Counted from the stretch's first letter, positions 1-35,854 are shown. The stretch: DNA of 64,000 bases from Cristatella mucedo (GCA_009760855.2 WPIO01000013.1:6410001-6474000); one strand, 5' to 3'. Notes: generated by a model not told the origin, from the sequence alone. A program made the numbers and translations.

Positions 1-727
1 TGCGTAGTGCAGCTGCAATCACGTGGTCCAACAAAAGCTCTCAAACCTCTAGCTGTAGTTAGCCGATGCCTCTAGCTAGGGTGCTGAGTACATGAAACAT
101 GCTAGGTACATGAAACGTATATGTTATAAGAACATATCCCAAGAAAAAAGGTTGCTGTTGTGAGGCTGTCTTCGAAAATCTTGTGAATGACTAACTGGTG
201 TAGCGGTTTTTCTTGCCGAGCCACTCTTTAATAAAGCATGGACCGCTGGAGCACCAGCCGCTGCCTCCGCTACAGCACTGCGTGAATTAGTCATGGATAC
301 AGGTATGGTATTGCAATTGAACGGCCGATAGATGCAGGTCTCGTCGAGAATGAGGCTAATCTGTTTAGGACTGCATTGGATTGTGTAAGCATCTCTAGTT
401 GGGCGACCTCTCGAGAGTAAGGCTCGTTGGAGGCGTTCGACTGTGTGACTGTGCAGCTCAAGCTACAGATGGAAGGAAGTCCTTGACTGTGCATCACTCC
501 TTCAAGGCTCGAGGCTTAGCTCCTTTGGTGAGTCCTGTCTGTCTGTCGCCATTGACCCGTAGCGGGAAAGGCAACAGGTTGTGCTTAAAATTATGTCGTA
601 TATATTAGCTGGTAGTGGTGTTGTGGGCCTGGAATGTCCCGAGGTCGAATGCCGCCGATGACAGGAGCACTTGTCAAGCAATGAATGCCGTACTGCACGT
701 AGCTCAGCCGGGCAGGCAGAGGTGGCT
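1..727. other. no recognised feature; presumed MUTYH upstream intron
   Basis: No exon, repeat family or RNA gene was recognised. It precedes the first visible MUTYH exon, so it is probably intron. Confidence 0.4.
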
Positions 728-925
728 TTCTTAAAAAAAAATAAAAATAAATAAAACCTTAGTTGATTGAACAGCCTCTTTTTGTATAGCGACAGAAGAG
801 CCTTTACAGCTATCACCACGGCTTGCAGTGGCGATAAAGAATCGCCCACCACAGGAATCGAACCGCGACCTCAGGACCGAGGTCATGAAAGCAACCGCCT
901 TACCTAGTGTGCCATCGCGGCCTAA
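728..925 (-). repeat. SINE-2 (tRNA-derived), minus copy
   Basis: On the minus strand there is a tRNA-like head with a B-box-like sequence (cggttcgattcctg), then a body with GCCACTGCAAGC and CTGTCGCTATACAAAAAG, and an A/T-rich tail. Related copies lie at 11893, 18085, 33525, 40255, 43318 and 49845. Confidence 0.75.
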
Positions 926-1640
926 ACCCTAAACCATAAATCCTAAATCTTGCACTCATTGGGTGTGGCACTCGCCCGGTAACGATAGAACGCCAACAAA
1001 TCCTCTCACCTTACACCAGCTCGGTGCAATGGATCCTCTATGGAGTGTAGTTGGAGTGTAGTTGACGTACATGGCTATGAGAGCGAGGGGAGATACCGGT
1101 GTCCTTTTGTGTCACCATTCAATGGTTTTGACCATATAGGCTGGCATCAGAGAATGCTTTAGCGGCCTCTAGAGTTAGCATATCCTCCCTCCTGCCTGTT
1201 GCTCACGCCAGTGGTTAATGTCACGGGTGCTGTTTCCGGAAAGGCCCACATCCATCACAAAAGTTTCTGGTGCATTCCTCTTGCTAGACTGCCGTCTGGC
1301 AAAGCCAACAGCTGCTAATCTTAGCGAGTGCACAGAACCGTGCAGCTAGTACTTGCTGTGATGCTAGAATTGCAGTGCTGGACGTTGTTTTGGCATATGG
1401 AATCAGCAAGTGTTGATATGTCAGTGCTGGGGCTGAGGCAGCCTGTACGGTGCATGCTGCACGGCATTGTCAGTAGACCCAGCTTTTCTCAGTGCAACAG
1501 ACGGCAGCAGCAGCTGCATGAGACTTCTAACTAGGGTGTGTCGACGCAATCACGTTCTCCGATTCCCGAGATTCCGGTGTCTCCCTCTGCCAGCTGTTAC
1601 GAATTTATGACCGAATGACTTGCGACCAAGCAGCAATGAA
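926..1640. other. no recognised feature
   Basis: Presumed MUTYH intron. The short ORF at 1328-1534 has no family resemblance. Bases 923-950 hold degenerate CCCTAAA-like units next to the SINE. Confidence 0.4.
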
Positions 1641-1644
1641 GTGC

Positions 1645-1800
1645 TAGTACTACTACTACTACTACTACTACCACTACCACTACCACTACCACTACCACTA
1701 CCACTACCACTACCACTACCACTACCACTACCACTACCACTACCACTACCACTACCACTACCACTACCACTACCACTACTACTACTACTACCACCACCAT
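1645..1800 (+). repeat. (ACTACC)n microsatellite
   Basis: A pure hexanucleotide array of about 110 bp is flanked on both sides by ACT trinucleotide units. The Leu-Pro and Val repeats it encodes are artefacts. Confidence 0.95.
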
Positions 1801-1909
1801 TATGTATCAGGCCATAGCCATTGCGTCATTCTTGCCAACACGGGATGGACTTTTTCAGCAATGGCCCGCCCTTCTGACGTTCTATTCGCGACCTCTGCTG
1901 TCGCCCTCC

Positions 1910-1910
<1 letters not shown>

Positions 1911-1949
<39 letters not shown>
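1911..1949 (+). repeat. (GAT)n microsatellite
   Basis: About 13 GAT units in presumed intron sequence. Confidence 0.95.
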
Positions 1950-2133
1950 TGCTGTGCTGTTCTAGCTGCTACTCCAGGTTTCTGCATGCTAGAATGCTCT
2001 CAGGTCCCCGGTGGCTTCCTGTGTTGCTACCGGTTGGTCCCGACTTCGATCTTTCCTGATTGCAGTCGAACCTGCTTCCTCTCACACTAGCTGCCGCTGC
2101 AGGTGAGCTTTTAGCACGGGTTAATTTTTCCAG

Positions 2134-25571
<23,438 letters not shown>

Positions 25572-25884
25572 GCATGCACGCCAGGCAGTCTTGACTGCAC
25601 CCATATGCATTGTCTACCTTCGGGCAACCTGCCGGTTCAGGAGTACTCACTGTCGCAAAGGCTGCTTCCATTTAGAGGCCATTTAGATCAGAGTCAGCAG
25701 CTCCAGCTCGCTCCCAGCTCGCAAACCGGCTGCTCGTCTGCATCGATCCTGGGTGCATAGCTGGTGTGCCATGATGTGCTACGACTGCTCAAAGGTTGAT
25801 GTCTCAAATTTTATTTCGTTTTTTCTATATTGATGCTACGTCGTGGCATGCTGACTGCGTAGGATGTGAATTCGGGCACAGTTT

Positions 25885-25890
25885 ATTAAA
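25885..25890 (+). terminator. candidate MUTYH poly(A) signal ATTAAA
   Basis: ATTAAA lies 314 nt after the MUTYH stop and is followed within 25-40 nt by a T-rich stretch. It is the best poly(A) hexamer between the stop and the next LINE at 26160, but such hexamers occur by chance. Confidence 0.3.
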
Positions 25891-26159
25891 TGCAGCTGCC
25901 GAAGTGCCGTAGGTTTTCTTTTTTGAGCCATTGTTGTGCTTCACCAGTCAGCAGGACCGAGGACTTGCTGAAGGTCTTTGCATTTCCTTTGCTCGTAGGT
26001 TGTGGTACTATAGACTCTTCGCTGCCCACCTATCTTACTCGGAAAATAAGGTTTCTTTAAATTTTGAAGTTTGGAAGATGTGAGCTGTGAGTGTGCGATC
26101 GTGAGGCGAATCGTGTCGTTTCGATGAGCTGAAGCTCACCACGAGCCGTGCCGTTGCAG

Positions 26160-26405
26160 GTTCGCACCTTATCTATTTTTCAGCGGTTCTGAGCGGCTAC
26201 TTCCATGCTACGCACTACCTCAACTGCTGTCCTGACTCTGCTATGCTTCCCACTTTCTCTTTGTTGCGTGAGACGAAGTCTATTGGCTACTGAATGCGTA
26301 CCGAAAGCCGCTTAGGGTGTGAGTGTGCTATGCAAAACTCTCCTGCCTAACACCCACGTAGTCTTTATGGCTTTGTAGAGTTACAGACGGAGATACATTA
26401 CATAG
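26160..26405 (+). mobile_element. LINE-B 3' end fragment downstream of MUTYH
   Basis: Runs from TTTTTCAGCGGTTCTGAGC to GAGTTACAGACGGAGATACATT and leads directly into a tetranucleotide array. Confidence 0.85.
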
Positions 26406-26406
26406 A

Positions 26407-26845
<439 letters not shown>

Positions 26846-27429
26846 CGAGCTAGCTATCGGTGGGATGCTGCTGCCCCAACGGCTTCAGTATTATAATAAA
26901 CGATCGGCGGCCAGCAGCAGCACACTCCAGTCGCTTTCACTCCTTGGTTACCACTGCCACTGCTGCTTCCTTGAGCCATGCAGCAGTCTATCAACACGTG
27001 AGCAAAACGGCACGCGTGCACTCTTGTCGTTTGCTCTCTGCTAAATTTTCTGGCCGCCCAGCTGCTGCGTTTTGGCTGCGGTGCCTCTTCGCAATGCACT
27101 GTACAGACTTGCTGGCAGTTTCTTTGTCGCTTCTGCCAAACAGCAGCTGACAGAACACCTGTCACCCTCCTGGCGCACTCATTAATGCACCTTTGTCGGT
27201 GGGCCAGCACACGCCTGGCCGTATAGAGGTCGGTTGCTGATCCCCTCGCAATGTTGCATCGGCTTCTGCTCGCTGAAAGAGCTGCTGCAGATCCGGACCT
27301 TGATGAGTTGCTGCCGCCTCACCTGCGAAACCAGCGTAGTGGCAGCAGTGCAAGCTCGCCGAGCATGAAAGCGGACTTCTGGAGAATCTAACTGTCTCCC
27401 CACCACTCTAGCTGAGTCTGCCCTCTCAT
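26846..27429. other. no recognised feature
   Basis: Moderate-GC unique sequence with small ORFs on both strands and no recognised domain. Confidence 0.4.
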
Positions 27430-27580
27430 TATTCGCCAATAATATAATTAATATAATATAATTCATTTGTATAGCGCACTAAGAGAACGTAATCTATATT
27501 CGGGTGCTTCACAGACACAGACGGAGCTCGAGCCCACGATTTCGGTCATCAAATATATCAAACACCCTGACCGCGGTCGA
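27430..27580 (-). repeat. SINE-1, minus copy
   Basis: Tail side AATTCATTTGTATAGCGCAC...GGGTGCTTCACAG, then cggagctcgagcccacg (B box) and a decayed head. Confidence 0.72.
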
Positions 27581-29610
27581 ACCTATCGCGTTCTGTGGTG
27601 AGAATCGATTGTGTCGGCATCGCCGAGTCGTTACTCCCGCTTCAAGCTGTCTTCATCGCTTGATCGCTGACAGGCGAGCCGGAGCAGATGTTTGCTCTTT
27701 CGTGCACACTCCGTCCTGGCGTCGTGACTATGCTTGCAGACACTCAAAACAACAAAAGTCGGCAAGACCCTGCGGCAGGCCAGAGTGAGGCATATGTGCC
27801 GACTCATTTACTCGTTGGCTCTTTCTTGTTTCGTTGGCTGGGCTCGACCTCCTGCACATCCACCAGAGCTGCTCTTCACCACACCGCAGCTTGCCATTTC
27901 GGAGCGAGCTCTCCGGAGGATTTTTAATTGACCTGCCGGCTAATGCTTAGAGCTAATGCTGCTCCGTCGTTGCTGTGCGCACCTGCTCATGCCATCGCGC
28001 CGTCTCGAGGAGGCCGCAGCGGCCCATCAAGCCGCCTCGAGCGGTCGCCCGGCGGCATCTCCGGCTCTCGGGCCTTTGCTGCGTAACATTGGCGTTGAAC
28101 AGCTGCACATAGCCCACCCCACAAAGCCCGGTTGCGGTAAGCGAGGGCGTTCGCTGAGGGAAGACGTCACCGGAAGACGCTTGCCTTCGCTGCTCCTGCT
28201 AGCCCAAGCAGGCCTCGGCCGCTTGCCTCAAGCCCCTTGCTGAACGAATGTGCATTGATAAAAAGGCTCTGCTGCGTCCGGCTTGTGCTATGCTAGACCG
28301 GCTCTCGGCTCAGTGTAACCGACTGATTTTTTTTTACCTCGGGAAGTTGAATTGCGAACGTGGCGAAGCCAGCAGCCGTGCTTGTTTATCGAGAACGGAG
28401 CGCTTGGGCAGCTCTTTCCTGAAAGGGGCGCTACAATCTCGAAGCCGGAGGCAACCACCTTAAAGCAATGTTCCCTTTCCTATATGGCACGACTTCCGCC
28501 GGCATAAGGCAGTAACAGTCGGAGGGAGCCCTTTTTGTTGACGTATTCGACGTCACGGCTGCCGTAGAGTCACAGCGGAGGCGATTGAGTTGGACCTCAT
28601 AGGAGACCCCTTCTTTCCAACCGAGCTGATTCGAGAGGCGTGGCCAAGCAGTAGCGCTCCTAGCGAGGCCTTCGCGAGCGGTTCTAGCACTTGCCCGCCT
28701 GCTCTTCAGTCTGGCTCTGCTTCATTGCTGGCAGATTGTGGTTCACCTCTGAGCGTGCAGAATTTAATCCCCCTCTCCCCGGGCGCTTAATTGTCCGATG
28801 CTCGAATTCTTTGCCAGTCGCCGAGCAGCCAGCAGCAGCAAGCCAAGCTGGGTTGACCACTGTGCAGTGCTAGATACCCGAGGGGTGACCCCCATCTAAT
28901 ACTAACATCGCAGCATCGGTGAACTGCTGCAGAATGTCCAGTACATGAGCCTGTGCTTGCCTCCTGCAGCCTAGGAGGCTTGCTGTCTTCTCAGCATCTA
29001 GCTGAGGCGCCTGAGCGTCATTTCTCCACTCAATATCGCCATCCCTTCTCTCACTGTCCCTTTCTCTCTGTCTCGCAGACTCAGTGCCTTTAACTCGGGG
29101 CTCCGGTCTCAGGGATGTTGTCGAGTTTGCGGGGGAAATTTCTCCGCCAGGAAGAAATGCCCGGAACATGAATCGCCTTCAGTTTTGCACTGCATAGCAG
29201 CAGCGGCGGCCTCAAACAGTGTGTGGCAGAAACATACTTCAATTAGAAGCCTATCCTCGTCGTTTAGGAATCGTAGCTGCAGGTATTTTTTAGGCGAGCC
29301 GGTCCGGCTTTGATCGTTCAGCCCAGGTAGAGGTTAACTGAGTAGGTAAGAAAGAAAGTAAGGATTAGCTTATGCAGAGGCACATTTATTTAGCGCCGCA
29401 AGGTTCTCACCAAGCCTCCATCGGCAGGAAAAGATTTTCTGCTATAGGTCTCAAGCCCACCACATGGGTCGTAAACTGCGTACAGCTTACTATATTCTAG
29501 ATTAAATAACCAGCAGGGTGTCATAGCTTCACCTCGATGGAAAATAAACATGTGTGTGCGTGTATGTGTTTGTTTTTGTGCGTGGGGTGTGTGCATGTGT
29601 ATATGTACAA
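27581..29610. other. unique moderate-GC region, unassigned
   Basis: Several coding-like but unrecognised frames occur, for example 27956-28243 and 28542-28790 on the + strand (LDLIGDPFFPTELIREAW). No splice pattern or family supports a gene model. Confidence 0.35.
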
Positions 29611-29614
29611 ACGT

Positions 29615-29695
29615 TCCTTTGTAGCATATCTAAAGCGCCTAGAAAAAGATTAATTTCTCTTACTGTGCTATACAAATGTGCTATAGTGCTATACA
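29615..29695 (+). mobile_element. LINE-A/SINE-1 type tail fragment
   Basis: CTTTGTAGCATATCTAAAGC, GCCTAGAAAAAGATTAATTT and GTGCTATACAAATG, with a small duplication of the last block. Confidence 0.65.
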
Positions 29696-30807
29696 AAAAA
29701 GTATGTATATGCAGATATGTATAGTACCTATGCAATACAATGTCATTTATCTCCAGCAACTCCTCAAAGCCACAAAGACTAAGTTGATGTTACGAAGGAA
29801 AGTTTTATACAGCACACTTAAAGCCTAAGCCGCCTTCGGTACGCATTCGGTAGCTAGCAGACTTCATCTCACGCAACAAAGAGAAAGTGAGAAGCCTAGC
29901 TGAGTCAGGAGGGCATTTGAGGTAGTGAGTAGCATGCAAGTAGCAGCTCAAGACGGCTGGAAAGGATGTGCCACAGTCGGCAGCGGAGAGTAGACGTTGC
30001 GTAAGAATTGTGGAAGCAAGTTCGGCAGACTAGGAACTGCACAGCAAAAGCTTCTGCTACCAACGGTCTTTAAGCGGAGGAATATAATAGCTAATGTATT
30101 GTCCACACAGGGCACGAGGAGGCTGAAAATGGTTTAGCAGTTCAGCCAGGTATGAAGAAGCCGAACCGTGGCAGGCCTTGTGGGTCAGCAAAAGGACTGT
30201 ATTCCGTGTTCGTTGGTCAACCTGTAGCCATTGAAGCACCTTAAGCAAAAGAGACCCCTAGTCAAACGTGTGGGATTTGTTAACTAGCCTTGCAGCCATA
30301 TTCATCCCCAGTTGCAGCAGCCTGATGGCTTTTTTCGGTAGCCCAGCCAAAATGGAATGGCAATAATCTAGCCGAGACCGAACCAGGGAGTTGGTAAAAT
30401 CTTTGCAAGCCACCGTGGTAGACAGTTCCTAATCTTAAAATATGGATCGGACGTGATGGCTTGCTGTGTAGGCAGTCATCCTAATGAAACTTTCAAAATG
30501 TAGGCAGTTGTCGAAGTTGACACCTACATTTGTAGCACGCGATGACGATCGTAAAACAGCACCACCTATTAGAAAACCAAAATCTTCTAGACCTGCCACA
30601 TGCTTGGGGTGTCCTATGAGTAACAGTTCCGTTTTATCGTCGTTAAGTTTAAGGAAATTTGCCGATATCCAGGATGGAATGTCTGCAAGGCAAGAATTAA
30701 GTTTATTAGCCGCTGCTGCAGGTTACCGAAGTTTAAACGACAAACACAGCTGAGTATCGTCAGCATACAAGTAATAGTTAGTTTCATGGGCCCGAATCAC
30801 TTTAAAT

Positions 30808-31160
30808 ATAAATATATATATATATAATTAATTTGTATAGCGCCCCAAGAGAACTTAATCTCTATTCAATCGCTTCACATATGCCTCAGGGCTCGAACCC
30901 AAGACTACCTCAACTGCTCTCCTGACTCTGCTATGCTTCCACTTTCTCTTTGTTGCGTGAGACGAAGTCTGTTGGCTACCGAATGCGTACCGAAAGCCGC
31001 TTAGGCTGTTAGTGCACCATAAAAAACTCTCCTGCGTAACACCCACACAGTCTTTATGACTTTGCGGAGTTACAGAAGGAGATACTTTACATTACAAGAC
31101 CTCAACCAGATCTTGGTCGGGGCGAACACCTTAACCACTGGACCAATCCAGCTCGGCGCT
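30808..31160 (-). repeat. SINE-1 inserted in LINE-B and itself interrupted
   Basis: Left half: (TA)n, TTTGTATAGCGCCCCAAGAG and the B-box side GGGCTCGAACCC. Right half from 31095: CAAGACCTCAACCAGATC and the A-box side ggtccagtggttaagg read in minus. Flanking sequence continues the LINE-B RT between YADD-side and PLGK-side codons. Confidence 0.78.
30907..31094 (+). mobile_element. LINE-B 3' fragment inserted in SINE-1
   Basis: 188 bp of LINE-B 3' end (TACCTCAACTGCTCTCC to ACATTA), flanked by a direct repeat CAAGAC (30901-30906 and 31095-31100) that is the probable target-site duplication. Confidence 0.8.
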
Positions 31161-32679
31161 TTCCCCAGATGTTCATTGTAAATGGAAAACAGCAAAGGAC
31201 CGAGGACAAACCCTTGTGGGATTAGACCGGTGACGGTCTGGCGGATGAGACCTGACACGACACGGATTGAACACGATCGGACAAGAACGATTAGAACCAC
31301 GTCAGTGCTTTGTCTGCCAGACCAATCGTTATTCTCAATTGTTCAAGTAGGATATCGTGATCAATAGTGTCAAAAGCAGTTGATAAATCACGTAGGGTCA
31401 CGGCAGTGACATTCCCTTCGTCGTCGCTGCAAAGCATCTTATTGGTTACCTGGAGATCAGTTTCTGTGGAGTGGTGTCGCTTGAATTCCGACTGAAATTT
31501 GTGAAAATTCTTCAAATGTGCTACAAGCTGCTTACCGACAATCATTTCAAGAATTTTTGATAAAACAGGAAGAAAAGAAACTGGGCGATATTTTGCTAAG
31601 GGCATCTGAATGCAATCCAATTTTTTAAGTATCGGTCTAAAGACGGCCGATTCGAAAGACTTGGTTGCAACCCCGCTATCCAGTGAATCATTAACAAATC
31701 TCAATTTTGGCTTGGCTAAGCTCGGATGCCAATAAAGACCTCAGAGGGGATGGCGTAGGGTCTCCAAGAGACGAGCTCTTTTTACTTGATTAAGGTAGCC
31801 ACATCGCAAGCAGAAATCTCGGAAAATCTCTCGAGGAAGGTCATGGGTTTGCGACTTAATAATTGCTTTAGTCAGACGGGGCTTGATGGAGGCATGCTTA
31901 TGGTGATAGTTTCAATGAAGAAGGCTGAAAACGTGTCGATCGAGCCGTTAATACCTGAAAGTGAGATCCCTCCGAGTTGGCAATCAAATTGTTGACCGTC
32001 ATATAAATCTGTTTTGAGCCCGGCAGGCAGGAGTCAGTTTTCTAGTGAAAAAGAAGCCGTGGCTTTTCTGAGCTTCCTGGTGTAGACTCGGAGGAGGAAG
32101 TCTTTTAAATTGGCTACATCATCGCCAGACCCTGACATCTGAAAGCCGCGTTCAAGCCTTTGCGCAACGTGGTGCATCTTATGTTTTTGATAAATTGCAA
32201 GGAATCTCCCCGACTATGTATACGGACAGAATGTACAGAGCATGTTCGTTAAGGGCACACCTTAGGTTGACGTTCGCTGCATCAGCGAAGGTATCAAGAC
32301 TGTCGGCCGAGTCTGGATGCAAATCAAGAAGACCTGCTCGCACACCGATTTCAAAAATTTAACCAGCACAATGATTGTCAAGTGTCATCGCTGGACAAAC
32401 TCGACATACAACGGAACAGGAACAGTGAACGAGACTGAGCAATGGTCCGAGGTTGTCAGCGGGCAAACAACAAGGTCATTGGGGCAGACATCCTTAGTGA
32501 CAACGAGTTCTAAGATATGGCCACCGATATGATTGGTATTATCAATGTGTTGGACCAAACCGGTTCTCTAGACAGCCAAAAAATGAGATCCTGGCTGTTG
32601 CTACAGTTTTCAACGTAAATGCCGAAGTCTCCTGCGACCAATAGCGGCCTGTCACATATGTTTGCGTAAGCGTTATACT

Positions 32680-32795
32680 TTAATAATAATACATTTGTCT
32701 AGCACCCTCGGAGAGCTTAGTCTTTTTCTAGGCACTTAACATATACTGTAAAGGAAGCGTGATCGAATTGTTAATGACAGCATGCATATTGCTCG
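32680..32795 (-). mobile_element. LINE-A 3' tail fragment
   Basis: Minus strand: CTTTACAGTATATGTTAAGTGCC, AGCTCTCCGAGGGTGC and (ATT)n. Confidence 0.72.
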
Positions 32796-33044
32796 CCATT
32801 GACTCTTGGTCATCGCTTCTCGTACTGTGAAATATAAAGCGCCTGCATTAAGATTTGGTTCTATTAGGTCGCCATGAAAACTCATACTTCACATTTTCAT
32901 TTAAGGCAATAGGTATTTACCCACCCAAGGGTAGGTCAAATCCCACGCTGTTTAGGTCAAAGCACTTCAGTAGTGACAGTTCTTAGCAACGAAATTGACG
33001 GGCACAGCCTGCAGCAACACATGGGCATGATTACGATGAGGTAG

Positions 33045-33150
33045 ATAATAATAATAATAACACACTTGCTAAAGCGCCCTTAGAGAACGCAATCTCTTTC
33101 TAGGGGCTTTACATTTGCTACAAAGGAAGCGTGACTGAATAGTTGTACAG
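33045..33150 (-). mobile_element. LINE-A 3' tail fragment
   Basis: Minus strand: CTTTGTAGCAAATGTAAAGC, the CCC stem half, and (ATT)n. Confidence 0.78.
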
Positions 33151-33524
33151 AATAATAAAATCGACACATTCAGAGTATGCAACTGCAATTTTTAAAAAAC
33201 GCCAGTGACTCCTCAGCCTTAAAAAAGATAAGCATGCAACCCTTCTTCAGCGAGTGAGAATGTACGAGATGCCGATGGTTTTTCGACCTGTTTTCATTAC
33301 GCTTTCTGGTCAATCGCTCGCAACCGCAGCATGCAAAGTAGCTGAGTAACTTCGCTGAAGAGGAGCAACTTCTCAACTGCTATCCCATAAATAAAAGGGC
33401 TATAATAACAAGATCTCCCGAATACTTGGAAATAGTCAGTGAGCTGTGTCAGTACGATCTGATTTAGACGTTCGTAAGGATTCCACAGCTAATAGCCGCC
33501 GCCTAGCCTGCAAGAATAAGTTGT

Positions 33525-33705
33525 GAGCCGTGATGGCACACTAGATAAGGCGGTTGCTTTTCACGACCTCAGTCCCGATGTCGTGGGTTCGAATCTTGTG
33601 GTGGCTATCCTTTATCGCCACTGCAAGCGGTGGTGATAGCCGTAAAGGCCCTTCTGTCGCTATACACAAGAGGCTTTTAAATCAGCTAGTATTTATTTTT
33701 TATTT
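33525..33705 (+). repeat. SINE-2, near full-length plus copy
   Basis: A box (tggcacactagataaggcg), B box (gggttcgaatc), a body with an inverted pair around GCCACTGCAAGCGGTGGTG, and an A/T tail (TTTATTTTTTATTTA). Good reference for the family. Confidence 0.8.
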
Positions 33706-33975
33706 AACGAGCCGTGAGTAACATAAATGAAGCTGCTTCAAAGTCACAAGTATGTACTTCAACGAGCTCTAGAGATGTAACTATATGTATATGTAACCGA
33801 GGTGCAACAAGTTGTGACACAATTTATATGTGGTGCAAAGGCCGGCAAATGAACAAGATGGCAACCGTGACAGGCCTGCCGGTCGTGCTGTCTCGGTGGA
33901 AGGTTCAACTACTTGCTCGTCCGACGATTTGCCAACGGACATCGCCGTAGTTTAAAAGCGAGTAGAAGCATATAG

Positions 33976-34099
33976 CATCGTGACTTATTCATGGGCGAGG
34001 ACATACAGCATCCAGCTTGCGGCCTGGTGACTACACCTCTGAAGGGTACTTTTCGGGGGCGCCAACTGCCTCGCGGCTACTACTTGCCGTCCGGCTATG
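33976..34099 (+). CDS. candidate exon with FRGR...LPSGY motif (possible RNase H2 subunit C)
   Basis: An open frame after a weak acceptor (agcatatag) runs to a strong donor TATG|GTAAGT in phase 1. It encodes MGEDIQHPACGLVTTPLKG and then FRGRQLPRGYYLPSGY. RNase H2 subunit C proteins carry an FRGR-x-L-x-x-G...LP-x-G-Y motif, but the spacing here differs by about one residue and no neighbouring exon of that protein was found. It is a suggestion only. It could also be chance or another gene's exon. Confidence 0.28.
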
Positions 34100-34231
34100 G
34101 TAAGTGTCGAGTGACCTGCGAAATATGTTGTAATGCACACGTGTCTAATCGAATCTTGCGGCTAATTGGCACTGATCTTCCACAAGGAAAGTCCTGAGAG
34201 CTAGTGCTCTACGTGGGCAGTATCGACTCGA

Positions 34232-34281
34232 ATGGCAGGCGCTCTGGTTTTCGCCGTGCTATACACTATTTCCAGCCTTGG
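34232..34281 (+). CDS. candidate first exon with signal-peptide-like start
   Basis: ATG opens MAGALVFAVLYTISSL, a hydrophobic stretch like a signal peptide, and the frame meets a consensus donor GG|GTAAGT after 50 bp. No downstream exon was identified and no CpG island lies upstream, so support is thin. Confidence 0.2.
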
Positions 34282-34299
34282 GTAAGTGCAATCGCATGA

Positions 34300-35850
34300 T
34301 GGCATTGAGAAGTGAGGAGTTTTCTTTCTAATAGCTGTTTCGTGTGCAAACTCAAAAGAATCGGTCACTTATCGCCATCCAACAGCTACGTCACCTCTTA
34401 AAAAATTAATACGAATCGAGTAGCAAACACAGGAAAGAGGCCACCTATGATATTCGGATTAATGTTAGCTCGAAACGGTCAGTTCAACATCTTCTGCCCT
34501 ATCGAAAAGGAATTTGTATGCCACCGCTTTTTATTCTGCCTTGCAGCAACGCAGTTCTTTTAAAATGTACGGGCCTGTAATGCAGGCAAGCCCAAGTCCT
34601 CTTTAGCTAGACTAGCTCTCGACACGACATTCAGCGCATCCTGCTGGGCACTTGACCGACGATTCTGCTCACGTGTAATTAGAATCGCGAACACAGCCAA
34701 CTCCCACATTTTCTGGTGCACTTTTTGGTCCCGTCAGGCGCAGATTTGCTACCGTTGGTATGAAGTGCTTCGTTGTACAACCGGTGTGACCTCAAGTCAA
34801 AAGCCGCAGGTATTCGATCGCCCTCGAAGCAACGGGACAGCTGTTTTGCAACGCCTCGTTGCCCAGCTCACGAGTCCGAGAGCGGGCTCGTTTGAAGCGC
34901 AGATGCGAGCGTATTCGACCTCTGCTAGTTAGCCTACGTTGTCTCGATGACATTTAAAAGAGCCCTGCCCCGTAGCCAAGACTAGATAGCAGCTGGAACT
35001 AAATAGCTTAGCCAATGCCTCCCTCACAGTGCTATATTATTAGATTCTCAGATTTTCCCTGACAGTTATTGGATTCTCGGCGCAGGTGCAGTTAACTCGC
35101 TTGTTCATCATTCGGATTGCCATCTAGCTGCCTATCCCACCAAGTTCCATAATGACAAGCGCAGCTGCAGATCTGACTGATGAACGGCCTTAACAGTACT
35201 GCGACCGTGACCTATCGTGACCGCCCTTCCCTAAAGGATGAGACGGCGGGCTGTCGAGCTGCTGAGCCAGCGGCCGCAATTTCAGGAAAAAGGAGAGCGC
35301 ACAGTATTTCATCCGGCTAATTGTTATCGTTGCCAACCCGCCACCTCTGGACGCGAACGTGACGTCGCGCACCGGCGACATTCGGCATTAGTCTCCAGCG
35401 TTCGTCAGCAATACAGCAGTCAGCAATACAACAGGAAGCTGCAGCGAATTTAGTCAGAGAAGGCAAGCCGGTCCGAATGCAGGGAGATGCGAGATTTATT
35501 GAGCATGCCGGTAGAGGCGAGATTTATTGAGCATGCCGGGAGACGCTGGATGTGATTGACTGTCCCGGCAGAGTGAGCCAGACACCGATTCAGACGGGCA
35601 TTAAGATTCCAGCACGAGCTGGTGGCTTCAGTGAACTGCTTGAGCAGCTGTATAAGCGAAACTCGCTCTTCTAGGACCTCCCACGTAAGGCGTGAGAGTG
35701 TGCTGTAGCTGTATTTTCCCTAGGCCTGGAATCCGTCAGGCATTAAGGTGGCATTCTCCCCTGCCTGCCATATTGGGCAGTTGTAAGCTTCTCCTGCCGT
35801 ACCAATCGCAGGACAAGGGTCGTGAGCTTGAATTATAGCAGAACGACCCG
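34300..35850. other. unique sequence, unassigned
   Basis: No repeat family or exon recognised. A 23-bp direct duplication (GCGAGATTTATTGAGCATGC core) lies at about 35488-35540. Confidence 0.4.
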
Positions 35851-35854
35851 GTGT

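Larger units (their letters stand above)
29755..32665 (-). mobile_element. LINE-B with endonuclease and RT remnants, nested insertions
   Basis: This is the longest LINE-B copy, antisense. From its 5' side (right): apurinic-type endonuclease C-terminus (32665-32340), with LLVAGDFGIYVENC, HIGGHILELVVTK and the TSDH catalytic-type motif, then a linker, then RT (31704-31157: PVSFLPVLSKILE, FDTIDHDILLEQL, IPQGFVLGPLLFSIY), then the RT end and 3' UTR (30800-29755). Several frameshifts and stops make it inactive. It is interrupted by SINE-1 at 30808-31160. Confidence 0.85.

Noticed and set aside
923-950. Interstitial telomere-like CCCTAAA units
   Set aside because: Only three or four degenerate units next to a SINE; too short and impure to call.
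28542-28790. Plus-strand frame containing LDLIGDPFFPTELIREAW
   Set aside because: Coding-like stretch, but no acceptor/donor pair, no family match and an adjacent frame equally open. Not enough for a gene call.
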